A stretch of DNA of 64,000 nucleotides from Pseudofrankia coriaricola (GTDB lineage: Bacteria > Actinomycetota > Actinomycetes > Frankiales > Frankiaceae). Below the pieces are notes generated by a model, which was not told the DNA's origin, made no database searches, and saw only the letters and a program-made list of their open reading frames with translations. Of the stretch, positions 18,817 to 27,051 are shown piece by piece. The first letter of the stretch is position 1; each line of letters starts with the position of its first letter. Both the position numbers and the translations under genes were made by a program. The DNA lies in the NCBI RefSeq assembly GCF_001854805.1, contig NZ_MBLO01000210.1, positions 1 through 64,000 on the forward strand, given 5' to 3'.

Positions 18817-19431
18817 TCAGTCCGCGAACGGGCCGATGTGGTGCGCCCGCTCGCGTTGATCCACATCTGGATATGCGGCGCACGCCAACGACCTGTCCCG
18901 CTGATGCCCGATCGTCCTGTCGATGACAACCGAGGTCCGCGCGCCGACGATCCGTCGGCGGACTGGCGGTCGCTCGCTGAGAAGGTAGAAGACCGTCGTC
19001 TCGAGCCGCGACGGATCATCAGACCAGTCGCCATAGACCTCCCACGAGATTCCCGCAAACGTTCTGCCGGTCCGAGCGCGCCAGGCATGGATCGCGTCAT
19101 GCGTCCGGCGAAGCCGGTCATAACCGCCCCTATGCACAGCAGTCGCGACCTCACCCGCGGGCGTGTCCGCCGGGACGACCTCCCCCGCGGCGTGGAACAC
19201 CCGGATCACCTCGACCCCGAACTCGACCTCCATCGCCGCGTCCGTGCCTGTCGGGTGGTGGTACGGGAAGACGTTGTGCCCGTCGGTGCGCAGCCCCGGG
19301 CGGGCACGGAGGAACGCCCACACCTTGTCGAGCGCCGGCCCCCACGCCGTACCCACCGAGCCGATCTCCACGCGCCGGCGGACGACAGCCAGTCGACGAC
19401 CTGGAACGACCTGAACATCGACGTTCGTCAT
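18817..19431 (-). CDS. GyrI-like small-molecule-binding domain protein
   Basis: 204 residues. Residues 5-155 match the GyrI-like/AraC effector-binding fold (MTNVDVQVVPGRRLAVVRRR at the start; SWEVYGDWSDDPSRLETTVFYLL near the end). The last 45-50 residues (SERPPVRRR...HIGPFAD) exceed the usual family length and look Arg-rich and random, as if an original stop were lost. It starts 23 bp after the phnN stop on the same strand, so it may be the last gene of the phosphonate operon. Function unknown; ligand binding is inferred. Confidence 0.7.
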   Translation of the reverse strand: MTNVDVQVVPGRRLAVVRRRVEIGSVGTAWGPALDKVWAFLRARPGLRTDGHNVFPYHHPTGTDAAMEVEFGVEVIRVFHAAGEVVPADTPAGEVATAVHRGGYDRLRRTHDAIHAWRARTGRTFAGISWEVYGDWSDDPSRLETTVFYLLSERPPVRRRIVGARTSVVIDRTIGHQRDRSLACAAYPDVDQRERAHHIGPFAD

Positions 19432-19454
19432 GCGTCCCTCAGCCTTTCCGCCGT

Positions 19455-20048
19455 TCAGAGGGCGGCCGTCGGGCAGCCCGCCGCGTCGCGGATGATGCGC
19501 ACCAGCTGAGCGCCGCCGTCCGCGAGTGAGCCGTCGTTCTCGATCACCGCGTCGACCCGGTGGCCTGGGGCCGGGTCGGGACGGGCCAGGCGCTGCCCGA
19601 TACCGGGTTCGGGCTCGCGGCGGCGGGCGCGCAGCCGCTGCGCGCGTACCTCCTCCGACACGGTCACCCGGACCACGACGAACCGCCGGTAGCGGCCGGC
19701 GAGCTCGTCGATCACGGCGCGGGAGACGTTGGCGACGACGACGCGGCCGTCGCGTACCTCAACGTCAGCCGACGCCAGGATGCCGTAGCGAAGCCCGTGC
19801 GCGTGCCAGTACACGGCGAAGTCACCGCGTTCGCTGGCCTGGGCGAACTGCTCCTCGCTCACCGGCTCGTGATCCTCGCCGGGACCCGGCGGCCGGGTGA
19901 TGACGCGTCGGGGGAAGCTGGCGAGGGCCCCGGAATGTTCGCGGGCAAACGACAGCAGGGCATCCTTGCCGACGCCGCTGGCGCCCACGACGGCCACGAA
20001 GGCACCGGGGCCGATCAGCGCGGCGTCGGAGCCGATCGGCTCGCTCAC
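19455..20048 (-). CDS. phnN: Ribose 1,5-bisphosphate phosphokinase PhnN
   Basis: 197 residues, a guanylate-kinase-like P-loop enzyme making PRPP from ribose 1,5-bisphosphate, the salvage step after C-P lyase. The P-loop is VVGASGVGKDALL near residue 19. The segment RRVITRPPGPGEDHEPVSEEQF is typical of PhnN. The GTG start at 20048 overlaps the phnM stop by four bases (GTGA), which fixes the start and implies coupled translation. Confidence 0.92.
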   Translation of the reverse strand: MSEPIGSDAALIGPGAFVAVVGASGVGKDALLSFAREHSGALASFPRRVITRPPGPGEDHEPVSEEQFAQASERGDFAVYWHAHGLRYGILASADVEVRDGRVVVANVSRAVIDELAGRYRRFVVVRVTVSEEVRAQRLRARRREPEPGIGQRLARPDPAPGHRVDAVIENDGSLADGGAQLVRIIRDAAGCPTAAL

Positions 20049-21220
20049 GTCACCCGCACCCCCTCCCGGTACACGCCGCGGACGACGGGCACGCGCAGCC
20101 CGCGCGGGTGGTGCTCGGTGCCCGGCAGGTCGTGCGCGCCCACCCGCACCAGGTCGGCGCGCCTGCCGACCGTGATCTCGCCGCGGTCGTCGAGGCCGAC
20201 CGCCCGCGCCGGGTTGCCGCTGACCAGCGCCGCGCCCTCGGGAAGCCCGATCGCGCCGTCGGCGGCCAGCTGGAACACGGCCTGCAGCGGGCTCGACGGC
20301 ACGTAGTCGGAGGACAGGATGTGCAAGAGCCCAAGTCCGAGCAGCTCGGCCGCGGCCACGTTGCCCGACTGACTGCCGCCGCGGACGATGTTGGGGGCGC
20401 CCATGACGATCCGCTGGCCGTGCTTTACGGCCTCGCCGGCGGCGAGCACGGTGGTCGGGAACTCGGAGATGCATCCCCCGAGCGCGACCGACTCGGCGAC
20501 GTGGTCGGGCGTCGCGTCGTCGTGGGTCGCCAGGGTGATCCCGCGCTCCACGGCGAGCCCCGCGATCGCGCGGCGGTGCTTGTCCGCGTAGAGCGCCGAC
20601 TGCTCGAGCAGGGGGGCGACGAAGGCGTCGAACTCGGACTCCGCGACGTAGCCCATGCCGACGTGGAACCGCTTGAACACCTCGAGGTCGGCGTACTGAC
20701 GCTGGCCGGGGGTGTGGTCCATCAGGGAGACCAGCTTCACGTACGGGTCGTCGGCGAACTCGCCGAACGCGTCGAGGCAGTTCGGCGCGGACACCTCACA
20801 GCGCACGTGGATCGCGTGCTCGGCGCGTGTCAGGCCGGCGCCGGCCGCCAGCTCGATCGTGTCCGCCAGGTGCCGGGCGGTCGCGGCGGCCGCGTCCCTC
20901 TTGTCATCGGCGGAGGAGCCGATGCGCACCGCGTCAAACACCGTGGTCGCGCCGCCGGCCGCCAGCTGCGCGTCGCTGGCGAGCACGGCGGGCAGGGGAT
21001 CCCACCGCACGCCCGGCCGCGGGGAGAAGTGGTACTCCAGGTGGTCGGTGTGCAGCTCGACCACGCCGGGCAGCAGGTAGTCGCCGTCCAGGTCCTCGCC
21101 GGCCGCGGCCGGGTCGGAGCCGATGTCGGCGATCAGGCCGTCGCGGATCAGCACCGAGCCGGACAGGATCTCATCGGCCAGGACGATGTGGGCGTTGCGG
21201 AGCACAGTTTCGCGCGTCAT
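20045..21220 (-). CDS. phnM: Alpha-D-ribose 1-methylphosphonate 5-triphosphate diphosphatase PhnM
   Basis: 391-residue amidohydrolase that removes pyrophosphate from the triphosphorylated intermediate made by PhnGHIL, giving the substrate of PhnJ. Metal-site motifs are PGVVELHTDHLEYH near residue 54 and LATHDDATPDH near 243; ILSSDYVPSS is also characteristic. ATG 21220 overlaps the upstream gene's stop (ATGA). The protein has full family length. Confidence 0.95.
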   Translation of the reverse strand: MTRETVLRNAHIVLADEILSGSVLIRDGLIADIGSDPAAAGEDLDGDYLLPGVVELHTDHLEYHFSPRPGVRWDPLPAVLASDAQLAAGGATTVFDAVRIGSSADDKRDAAAATARHLADTIELAAGAGLTRAEHAIHVRCEVSAPNCLDAFGEFADDPYVKLVSLMDHTPGQRQYADLEVFKRFHVGMGYVAESEFDAFVAPLLEQSALYADKHRRAIAGLAVERGITLATHDDATPDHVAESVALGGCISEFPTTVLAAGEAVKHGQRIVMGAPNIVRGGSQSGNVAAAELLGLGLLHILSSDYVPSSPLQAVFQLAADGAIGLPEGAALVSGNPARAVGLDDRGEITVGRRADLVRVGAHDLPGTEHHPRGLRVPVVRGVYREGVRVT

Positions 21221-21993
21221 CGCGTTCCTTCGCTGACTGTCGAGACTTCGGCGGGTGCGGGTGCGGGTTTGGGTGCGGGTGCGCGGACCGGCCGCAGCGG
21301 GTGCAGCGCGCGCAGCGCGAATGGGGCGCCGGGCTCGGCCTCGGTGAACAGGGCGAGTGCGTCGACGGGCACGGTGGCTCCGAGCGAGGCGGCGAACCAG
21401 CCGCTCAGGGCACGTTCCACGGCCGGCTGCCGCCCCGGCGCGATGCGGTCGGTGAGGGTGAGGTGGAAGCGGAACTCGTCGAGCACGTACGGGTAGCCCC
21501 AGGCCCTGAGCAGTTCGCGCTGGCGCGGCGTGAGCGAGGCCGGCCTGCGGCGGGCAAGCTCGGCCTCGGTCGCCGGGGCGCGGAACCCGTCGAAGCCGGT
21601 CACCACCGCCTCGGCGAGTGCGTACAGTTCCGCTGCCTCCGCTCCTGGCACCAGGGCGAAGAAGTCGCCGAGGCGGGTGAGGGACAGGCGCGGGATCATC
21701 ACTGCGGCGCGGCCCGCGGCAAACCGCGCCAGGGCGTCGTCGAGGTCCTCGGGCGTGCGGCCCTCGGCGAGGCGGAACGGTGCCTTGAGCGTGGCGTGGA
21801 AGCCGTATCGGCGCGCGTCGACGGTCATCGCGTCGACGGTCTCGCGGGTCCAGCCGGCGGGGACGCCCGGTGTGACCGGCTCCCCCGAGACGCCGCGGCC
21901 CAGCCATTGCTCGGCCTTCTCGCGTAGCTCCCCGGCCACGGCATCCATGGAACCGGTGCCCGGCGCCGCGTAGATCGCGAACCGTGCGGTCAC
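21217..21993 (-). CDS. DUF1045 phosphonate-cluster protein, 2H phosphoesterase-like
   Basis: 258 residues. DUF1045 proteins accompany C-P lyase genes. The sequence shows the two His-x-(T/S)-hydrophobic motifs of 2H phosphoesterases: YGFHATLKAPF near residue 69 and FRFHLTLTDR near 171. A plausible role is opening the cyclic phosphate made by PhnJ, the job of PhnP, which is absent from this cluster; this is inference. The C-terminus is Pro/Ala-rich. GTG 21993 overlaps the phnL stop (GTGA) and its own stop overlaps phnM. Confidence 0.85.
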   Translation of the reverse strand: MTARFAIYAAPGTGSMDAVAGELREKAEQWLGRGVSGEPVTPGVPAGWTRETVDAMTVDARRYGFHATLKAPFRLAEGRTPEDLDDALARFAAGRAAVMIPRLSLTRLGDFFALVPGAEAAELYALAEAVVTGFDGFRAPATEAELARRRPASLTPRQRELLRAWGYPYVLDEFRFHLTLTDRIAPGRQPAVERALSGWFAASLGATVPVDALALFTEAEPGAPFALRALHPLRPVRAPAPKPAPAPAEVSTVSEGTR

Positions 21994-22757
21994 GCCGCCG
22001 CTCCGACAGCCGGGGCGAACATCTCGACTCCGACGACGCGGTCGGCGACGGCGTCGCGCACCGCCGCGTCGTGGAAGATGCCGAGCATGGCGACGCCCCG
22101 GGCGCGCTTCTCGCGGATCAGCTCGGTGACGACGTCGCGGTTGCGCGCGTCGAGCGAGGCGGTGGGCTCGTCCAGCAGCAGCAGCGGCAGTTCGGTCACG
22201 AATCCACGCGCGATGTTGACGCGCTGCTGCTCGCCACCGGAGAAGGTGGCCGGCGGCAGGCTCCACAACCGTTCGGGGATGGCGAGCCGGGTAAGCAGCT
22301 CCGCCGTTCGCTCGCGTGCTTCCGCCGCGGGAACGCCGCGCTCGACGAGCGGCTCGGCGACGACCCGCAGGGCGCCCACGCGGGGCACGCAGCGCAGGAA
22401 CTGGCTGACGTACCCCATCGTGTCGCGGCGGGCGCGGAGCACCTGGCGCGGGTCCGCTGCGGCGATGTCGATGACACTGTCGACGGCACCGTCGACGGCA
22501 CCGTCAACATCGCCGCCCGGGCGCCTCAGAACAATGGCGCCGCGGTCGGCGGCGTAGTTGCCGTAGACCATCTTGAGGATCGAGCTCTTGCCCGCGCCCG
22601 AAACTCCCCCGAGCGCGACGCACTCGCCGGCACGCACCTCGAAGGTGAGCCCCCGCAGCACGGGCAGCCGCTGGCCGCCCTGCAGATACATGGTGAAGGT
22701 CTTGTCGACGCCGGAGACGGCGAGGATCGGCGGCGCCGCAACCGCTGGAACAGCCAT
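21990..22757 (-). CDS. phnL: C-P lyase complex ABC-type protein PhnL
   Basis: 255-residue ABC-type ATPase of the C-P lyase complex, not a transporter. Walker A GVSGAGKSS near residue 53, signature FSGGEQQR, Walker B LLLLDEPTASLD. Required with PhnG, PhnH and PhnI to attach phosphonate to ATP ribose. Around residues 81-100 there is a short repetitive insert (DGAVDGAVDSVIDIA) from tandem repeats of GTCGACGGCACC, absent from the usual 225-235-residue PhnL. Starts at ATG 22757, seven bases after phnK. Confidence 0.93.
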   Translation of the reverse strand: MAVPAVAAPPILAVSGVDKTFTMYLQGGQRLPVLRGLTFEVRAGECVALGGVSGAGKSSILKMVYGNYAADRGAIVLRRPGGDVDGAVDGAVDSVIDIAAADPRQVLRARRDTMGYVSQFLRCVPRVGALRVVAEPLVERGVPAAEARERTAELLTRLAIPERLWSLPPATFSGGEQQRVNIARGFVTELPLLLLDEPTASLDARNRDVVTELIREKRARGVAMLGIFHDAAVRDAVADRVVGVEMFAPAVGAAA

Positions 22758-22764
22758 GGTCGGA

Positions 22765-23544
22765 TCACCCCTGGAGGATCGAGGAGACGAGGAGCTGGGT
22801 GTAGGCGGCCTGGGGGTCGTCGAGCACCCGGTCGGTGAGGCCGGACTCGATGACGCGGCCGTCCTTCATCACCAGGGTTCGGTGCGAGATGAGCCGAGCC
22901 ACCGCCAGGTCGTGCGTGACGATGATCACGGCCAGGCCGAGCTCGGCCACGAGCGAGCGGATCAGGTCGAGAAGGCGCGCCTGCACCGACACGTCAAGGC
23001 CGCTGGTGGGCTCGTCCATGAACACCAGGCGTGGCGAGACGACGAGGTTGCGGGCGATCTGCAGGCGCTGGCGCATGCCGCCGGAGAAGGTGACGGGAGC
23101 GTCGTCGATGCGATCGACGGGGATCTCCACCCGCCGCAGCCACTCCGCCGCGGCGGCGCGGATGCGGCCGTAGTGGCGCCAGCCCGTCGCCATCAGCGGC
23201 TCGCCCACGTTGCCGCCCGCGCTCACATGCATGCGCAGCCCGTCGGCGGGATCCTGGTGGACGAAGCCCCACTCGGTGCGCCACAGCCGGCGCACCGCGC
23301 TCTCGCCGATCTCGGACAGGTCCGCCGCCCAGCCGTCGGCGGTGCGGTAGCGGATGCTGCCCTCGGTCAGGCTGAGGCGCTGGGAGAGCGTGCCGAGCAG
23401 CGTCGACTTCCCCGATCCTGACTCGCCGACCACGGCGATCACCTCGCCGGGCCACAGGTCGAGGTCCACGCCGCGGCAGCCCCAGCGGTCGCCGTAGCGG
23501 TGGCCCGCGTCGCGGACCTCCAGCAGAGGTTGCGCGCCGCTCAC
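22765..23544 (-). CDS. phnK: C-P lyase complex ABC-type protein PhnK
   Basis: 259 residues. Walker A GESGSGKSTLL near residue 38, signature FSGGMRQRL, Walker B LVFMDEPTSGLD, switch His in VTHDLAVAR. PhnK binds the C-P lyase core complex in Escherichia coli. GTG 23544 overlaps the phnJ stop by four bases. The segment HQDPADGLRMHVSAGGNV is typical of PhnK rather than of oligopeptide importers, which it otherwise resembles. Confidence 0.93.
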   Translation of the reverse strand: MSGAQPLLEVRDAGHRYGDRWGCRGVDLDLWPGEVIAVVGESGSGKSTLLGTLSQRLSLTEGSIRYRTADGWAADLSEIGESAVRRLWRTEWGFVHQDPADGLRMHVSAGGNVGEPLMATGWRHYGRIRAAAAEWLRRVEIPVDRIDDAPVTFSGGMRQRLQIARNLVVSPRLVFMDEPTSGLDVSVQARLLDLIRSLVAELGLAVIIVTHDLAVARLISHRTLVMKDGRVIESGLTDRVLDDPQAAYTQLLVSSILQG

Positions 23545-24506
23545 GCGGTCACCTCTTCGTCGACGTCGACGTCGATCGCGGCGGCGGCCGCGCGTTCGCA
23601 GTGGTCGGTGTCGGAGCAGACGAACATCGATCCGCCGACGTCGTCGGTGATGACCTCGTCGAGGTAGATGCCGACGGAGCCGCAGATCGCGCAGGGCTCG
23701 TCGAAGCGCCGCGGTTCGAAGGGGTGGTCCTCGAACCCGAGGCTCTCGACGTCGGTGTAGGGCGGCACGGCGTAGATGCGCTTCTCGCGCCCGGCGCCGA
23801 ACAGCTGCAACGCCGGATTGCGGTGCATCTTCGGGTTGTCGAAGCTGGGGATCGGGGACGGCGCCATGAGATAGCGGCCCGCGACCATGACGGGGTAGTC
23901 GTAGGTGGTCGCGACGTGGCCGTACCTGGCGATGTCCTCGTACAGCTTGACGTACATGAGCCCGTAGTCCGCCAGGGCGTGCAGACGGCGGGTCTCGGTC
24001 TCGCGCGGCTCCAGGAACCGCAACGGCTCGGGCCCCGGCACCTGGTAGACGATCGTCTGCCCTTCGGCCAGCGGCGTCTCGGGAATGCGGTGGCGGGTCT
24101 GGATAATGCTCGCCTCGTCGGTGCGCGTCGTCGTGCGCACCCCTGCGACGGCGGCGAAGAACGAGCGGATCGACACGGCGTTGGTGGTGTCGTCGGCGCC
24201 CTGGTCGATGACCTTGAGCACGTCGTCCGGCCCGATGATCGCGGCGGTCACCTGGACGCCGCCGGTACCCCAGCCGCGCGGCATGGGCACCTCGCGCGAG
24301 GCGAACGGCACCTGGAAACCGGGGATGGCGACGGCCTTGAGCAGCGCCCGGCGGATCATCCTCTTCGTCTGCTCGTCGAGGTAGCCGATGTTGTAGCCGC
24401 TGGGTCCCGGGGTCCCCGCCGGGTCCGCGACAGGGTTCCCGCCGGAGCGGCGCAGCCCGGGGTCCGTGCCATCTGGGAGGTCCGCGATCGGGGAGGTCTG
24501 GCTCAT
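23541..24506 (-). CDS. phnJ: C-P lyase PhnJ, radical SAM carbon-phosphorus bond cleavage
   Basis: 321 residues. PhnJ cleaves the C-P bond of ribose-1-phosphonate-5-phosphate by a radical mechanism. The four essential cysteines are C272, C275, C297 and C303 (pattern C-X2-C-X21-C-X5-C), the same spacing as in E. coli PhnJ, where three hold the 4Fe-4S cluster and the last becomes the thiyl radical. The N-terminal 35 residues are a Pro/Gly-rich extension. Its start overlaps the phnI stop (ATGA). Confidence 0.96.
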   Translation of the reverse strand: MSQTSPIADLPDGTDPGLRRSGGNPVADPAGTPGPSGYNIGYLDEQTKRMIRRALLKAVAIPGFQVPFASREVPMPRGWGTGGVQVTAAIIGPDDVLKVIDQGADDTTNAVSIRSFFAAVAGVRTTTRTDEASIIQTRHRIPETPLAEGQTIVYQVPGPEPLRFLEPRETETRRLHALADYGLMYVKLYEDIARYGHVATTYDYPVMVAGRYLMAPSPIPSFDNPKMHRNPALQLFGAGREKRIYAVPPYTDVESLGFEDHPFEPRRFDEPCAICGSVGIYLDEVITDDVGGSMFVCSDTDHCERAAAAAIDVDVDEEVTA

Positions 24507-25723
24507 GCTGGTGCCTCCGTGAGGGTGAGCTCTCGGCCGGCGGGTGTCCCGTCAGCCGAGGCCCTGGCTTGGCCCGAGATGACACCGACCGCGCCGGCTG
24601 GCGCTGGGTTGATGGGCCCGGCGGCGCCCGGCCCGGCGGCGGCACGCTCGCGGAACTCGGCCTGCAGGCGGCGGACAAGCCCGAGCTCGGCCTGGAAGTC
24701 GACGTAGTGCGGCAGCTTCAGGTGCTCCACGAAGCCGGTGGCCTGCACGTTGTCGCTGTGGCTGATCACGAACTCCTCGTCCTGCGCCGGGGCGACGACA
24801 CGCTCGCCGAACTCGCTGGCGCGCAGCGCCCGGTCGACCAGCGACATCGACATGGCCTTGCGCTCGCCGCGGCCGAAGGCCAGCCCATAGCCGCGGGTGA
24901 ACTGCGCGGGGGTGTCGGCGTTGCCCTGGAACTGGTTGATCATCTGGCACTCGGTGACCTCGACGCGGCCGAGAGGGACCGCGAACCCGAGCTCGGGTGC
25001 CTCGAACTCGACCTCGACCTCGCCCACGCGGATCTCGCCCGCGAACGGGTGCGTGCTCCCGAAGCCGCGTTGCGTCGAATAGCCGAGCGCCAGCAGGAAC
25101 CCCTCGTCGGCGCGGGCGAGCGCCTGCAGCCGCCCGGCGCGGCTCATCGGGAAGACGGGGGGCTCCCGGGTGAGGTCGGCCGGCTCCGGGTCGCCGGTGC
25201 CTGTGCCGGGTGCATGGTCGGGTTCGATGAGCGCGCTCGCGCCGAGCAGGTCGGTCACGCGCGGCATCTCCGGCCGCGGTCCGGCCGCCGGGCCGGCCGC
25301 CGGGTCGATCCGCGGGCCCCCGGTGTCGCGATCGGTGAACAGCCGGTGGGTGTAGTCGAAGGTGGCGCCGAGCTGCTGGCCGCCGGGCAGGTCCTTGAAG
25401 GCCGCCGAGATGCGGCGCTGCGGGGGCAGCCCGGCCGTGTCCACCGGCAGCGTGTAGCCGAAGCGCGGCAGGGTCGTGCGGTACGAGCGCACCAGCGTGA
25501 CGGCCTCCAGCACGTCGCCCTGCGCCTGCAGGATGGCGCGCGCCGCCAGCTCCGGGTCGTACAGCGACCCCTCCGTCATGACGCGCGCGACCAGGACCCC
25601 GAGCTGGCCGGCGACGGCGGCCCGCTCGATGCGCGGCAGGCCCAGATCCCCGCGCCCCTGCTTGGCGAGCAGAGCGTGGGCGTTGGCGATGGCGCGTTCC
25701 CCGCCCTTGACCGCGACGTACAT
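24503..25723 (-). CDS. phnI: C-P lyase core subunit PhnI
   Basis: 406 residues. PhnI displaces adenine from ATP, passing ribose triphosphate to phosphonate with PhnG, PhnH and PhnL. Recognised by MYVAVKGGERAIANAHALL at the start and FGRGERKAMSMSLVDRAL near 295. An extra Pro/Gly-rich C-terminal tail (about 375-406) follows the conserved core. The start is secure: AGGAGG lies at the end of phnH, with the ATG four bases after the phnH stop. Confidence 0.95.
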   Translation of the reverse strand: MYVAVKGGERAIANAHALLAKQGRGDLGLPRIERAAVAGQLGVLVARVMTEGSLYDPELAARAILQAQGDVLEAVTLVRSYRTTLPRFGYTLPVDTAGLPPQRRISAAFKDLPGGQQLGATFDYTHRLFTDRDTGGPRIDPAAGPAAGPRPEMPRVTDLLGASALIEPDHAPGTGTGDPEPADLTREPPVFPMSRAGRLQALARADEGFLLALGYSTQRGFGSTHPFAGEIRVGEVEVEFEAPELGFAVPLGRVEVTECQMINQFQGNADTPAQFTRGYGLAFGRGERKAMSMSLVDRALRASEFGERVVAPAQDEEFVISHSDNVQATGFVEHLKLPHYVDFQAELGLVRRLQAEFRERAAAGPGAAGPINPAPAGAVGVISGQARASADGTPAGRELTLTEAPA

Positions 25724-25727
25724 CGAC

Positions 25728-26372
25728 TCAGTCCTCCTGTCCGGTGTCGGCGGCGAGGCGGGTGGTGCGCGGCAGCGCGGCGACCGCGCCGGAGCCGACC
25801 AGCAGCAGGTCGACGCCACGCGGGAAGAGCTCCGCGTTGCGGCGCCACGCGTCGGCGAATCCGTCCGGGGCCCAGGGGGCCGCGAGCGTGGCGACCCCAT
25901 CGATGCCGGGCCCCCGCGCCGTGAACCGGGCCGGCCCCGCGCAGCCGCGGATGTCGAGCACGACCGTGGCCGACAGGTGGGGTGCCTCATCCGTGCCGAG
26001 TGCCAGCGACGCGAGCGGCGGCAGCGTCTCCGGGGCGGCAATGACGAAGCCGGCCGCCGCCGGGCCGTCGGCGCGGCGCGCGCCGGTGTGGAACGCGAGC
26101 CAGGCGGCGGTCTCGGCGTCGCGGCCGAGCGCCCCGCCGAGCCAGACGGCGCAGTCCTCGTCGAGCAGGGCCAGCGCGACGGCGGCAAGGCCCTGACCGA
26201 GCACGGTGGGCGCCTGGGCGGGCCCGGCCAGCGGGTACGAGCGCGTGGGGTGGGCGAGGGCGTCGAGCACGGCGCGGAAGGCGCGCTGCGCGTCACACGT
26301 GGGGTCGGCGAAGCCGGGCGCGGGCAGCGTGGGCACAGGAACCGCGGGCACGAAGCCCGCCGCGGGGGTCAT
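25728..26372 (-). CDS. phnH: C-P lyase core subunit PhnH
   Basis: 214-residue core subunit. Typical features are the N-terminal FADPTCDAQRAFRAVLDALA near residue 21 and the C-terminal DLLLVGSGAVAALPRTTRL. The N-terminal 20 residues are Pro/Ala-rich. ATG 26372 overlaps the phnG stop (ATGA). Confidence 0.93.
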   Translation of the reverse strand: MTPAAGFVPAVPVPTLPAPGFADPTCDAQRAFRAVLDALAHPTRSYPLAGPAQAPTVLGQGLAAVALALLDEDCAVWLGGALGRDAETAAWLAFHTGARRADGPAAAGFVIAAPETLPPLASLALGTDEAPHLSATVVLDIRGCAGPARFTARGPGIDGVATLAAPWAPDGFADAWRRNAELFPRGVDLLLVGSGAVAALPRTTRLAADTGQED

Positions 26373-26899
26373 TCGTGCTCCCGGGCGACGGAGAAGAAGT
26401 CGACGTGCGTGCTGCGCGCCTCGGCGCCGCGGATGCCGTCACGTTCGACGTGTGCCTGCTCGAGCGGCGCGATGACCTCAGCCAGGACCCGCTCGCGCTG
26501 CTCCGGGTCGGCCAGCAGGCCGTCGAAGATGGCCGCGAGCCGGGCGTGTTCGAGGTCGGTGCCGAGCACGTAGGAGGTGCCGACGGCGTCGGTGGCCAGC
26601 GGCTCGCCGTGCAGGCGCACGGCGGCGCGGGTGACGGTGGCCTCCCCCAGGTTGAAGCGCGCCCCGCCGCCGTCGATGCGCGCCCGCACCATCACGAGCC
26701 CCGCCTCGGGACCACGGACCGCCTGCACGGCCGGCTTCGGTGCCCAGCCCCGCCAGGCCGCCGAGAGTGCGTCCCTGCTGGCCATCGCGAGCGTCCGCAT
26801 CCACCGTTGCCGGGCGGCCACTGCCTCACCGGGAGCCTCAGCCTCACCGGGAGCCTCAGTCTCGCCGGGGGCCTCAGTCGGGAGCGTCTGTGGTGTCAC
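26369..26899 (-). CDS. phnG: C-P lyase core subunit PhnG
   Basis: 176 residues, first gene of the phosphonate operon. The core (from RQRWMRTLAMASRDAL) and LGTDLEHARLAAIFDGLL are typical of PhnG. The N-terminus holds a short repeat of APGE units. GTG 26899 is chosen because GGAGG lies five bases upstream; an in-frame TTG at 26914 lies inside the operator-like palindrome and is unlikely. Confidence 0.9.
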   Translation of the reverse strand: MTPQTLPTEAPGETEAPGEAEAPGEAVAARQRWMRTLAMASRDALSAAWRGWAPKPAVQAVRGPEAGLVMVRARIDGGGARFNLGEATVTRAAVRLHGEPLATDAVGTSYVLGTDLEHARLAAIFDGLLADPEQRERVLAEVIAPLEQAHVERDGIRGAEARSTHVDFFSVAREHE

Positions 26900-26909
26900 A
26901 GCATCCTCC

Positions 26910-26941
26910 GTCAAGTTGTCCAGCTATCTAGACAACTTGAC
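26910..26941. promoter_or_regulatory. Operator-like palindrome in the phnG-phnF intergenic region
   Basis: A perfect inverted repeat: GTCAAGTTGTC (26910-26920), 10-bp spacer, GACAACTTGAC (26931-26941). Arm centres are 21 bp apart, two helical turns. TTGTC/GACAA half-sites with a CTAGAC core fit GntR/HutC-type binding. It directly precedes the phnG ribosome site and its right arm contains TTGACA, a possible -35 for phnF, so PhnF could repress both directions. Confidence 0.7.
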
Positions 26942-27051
26942 AGTACCCCAACACGGGGAATTGGCGCTACGACGCATAAGTAGCGATCTGTCCGACAGCA
27001 GATGAACGCCCGGGGAACGCGGCGGCGGAGGTGGGTAGAGTTCCGAACGCC

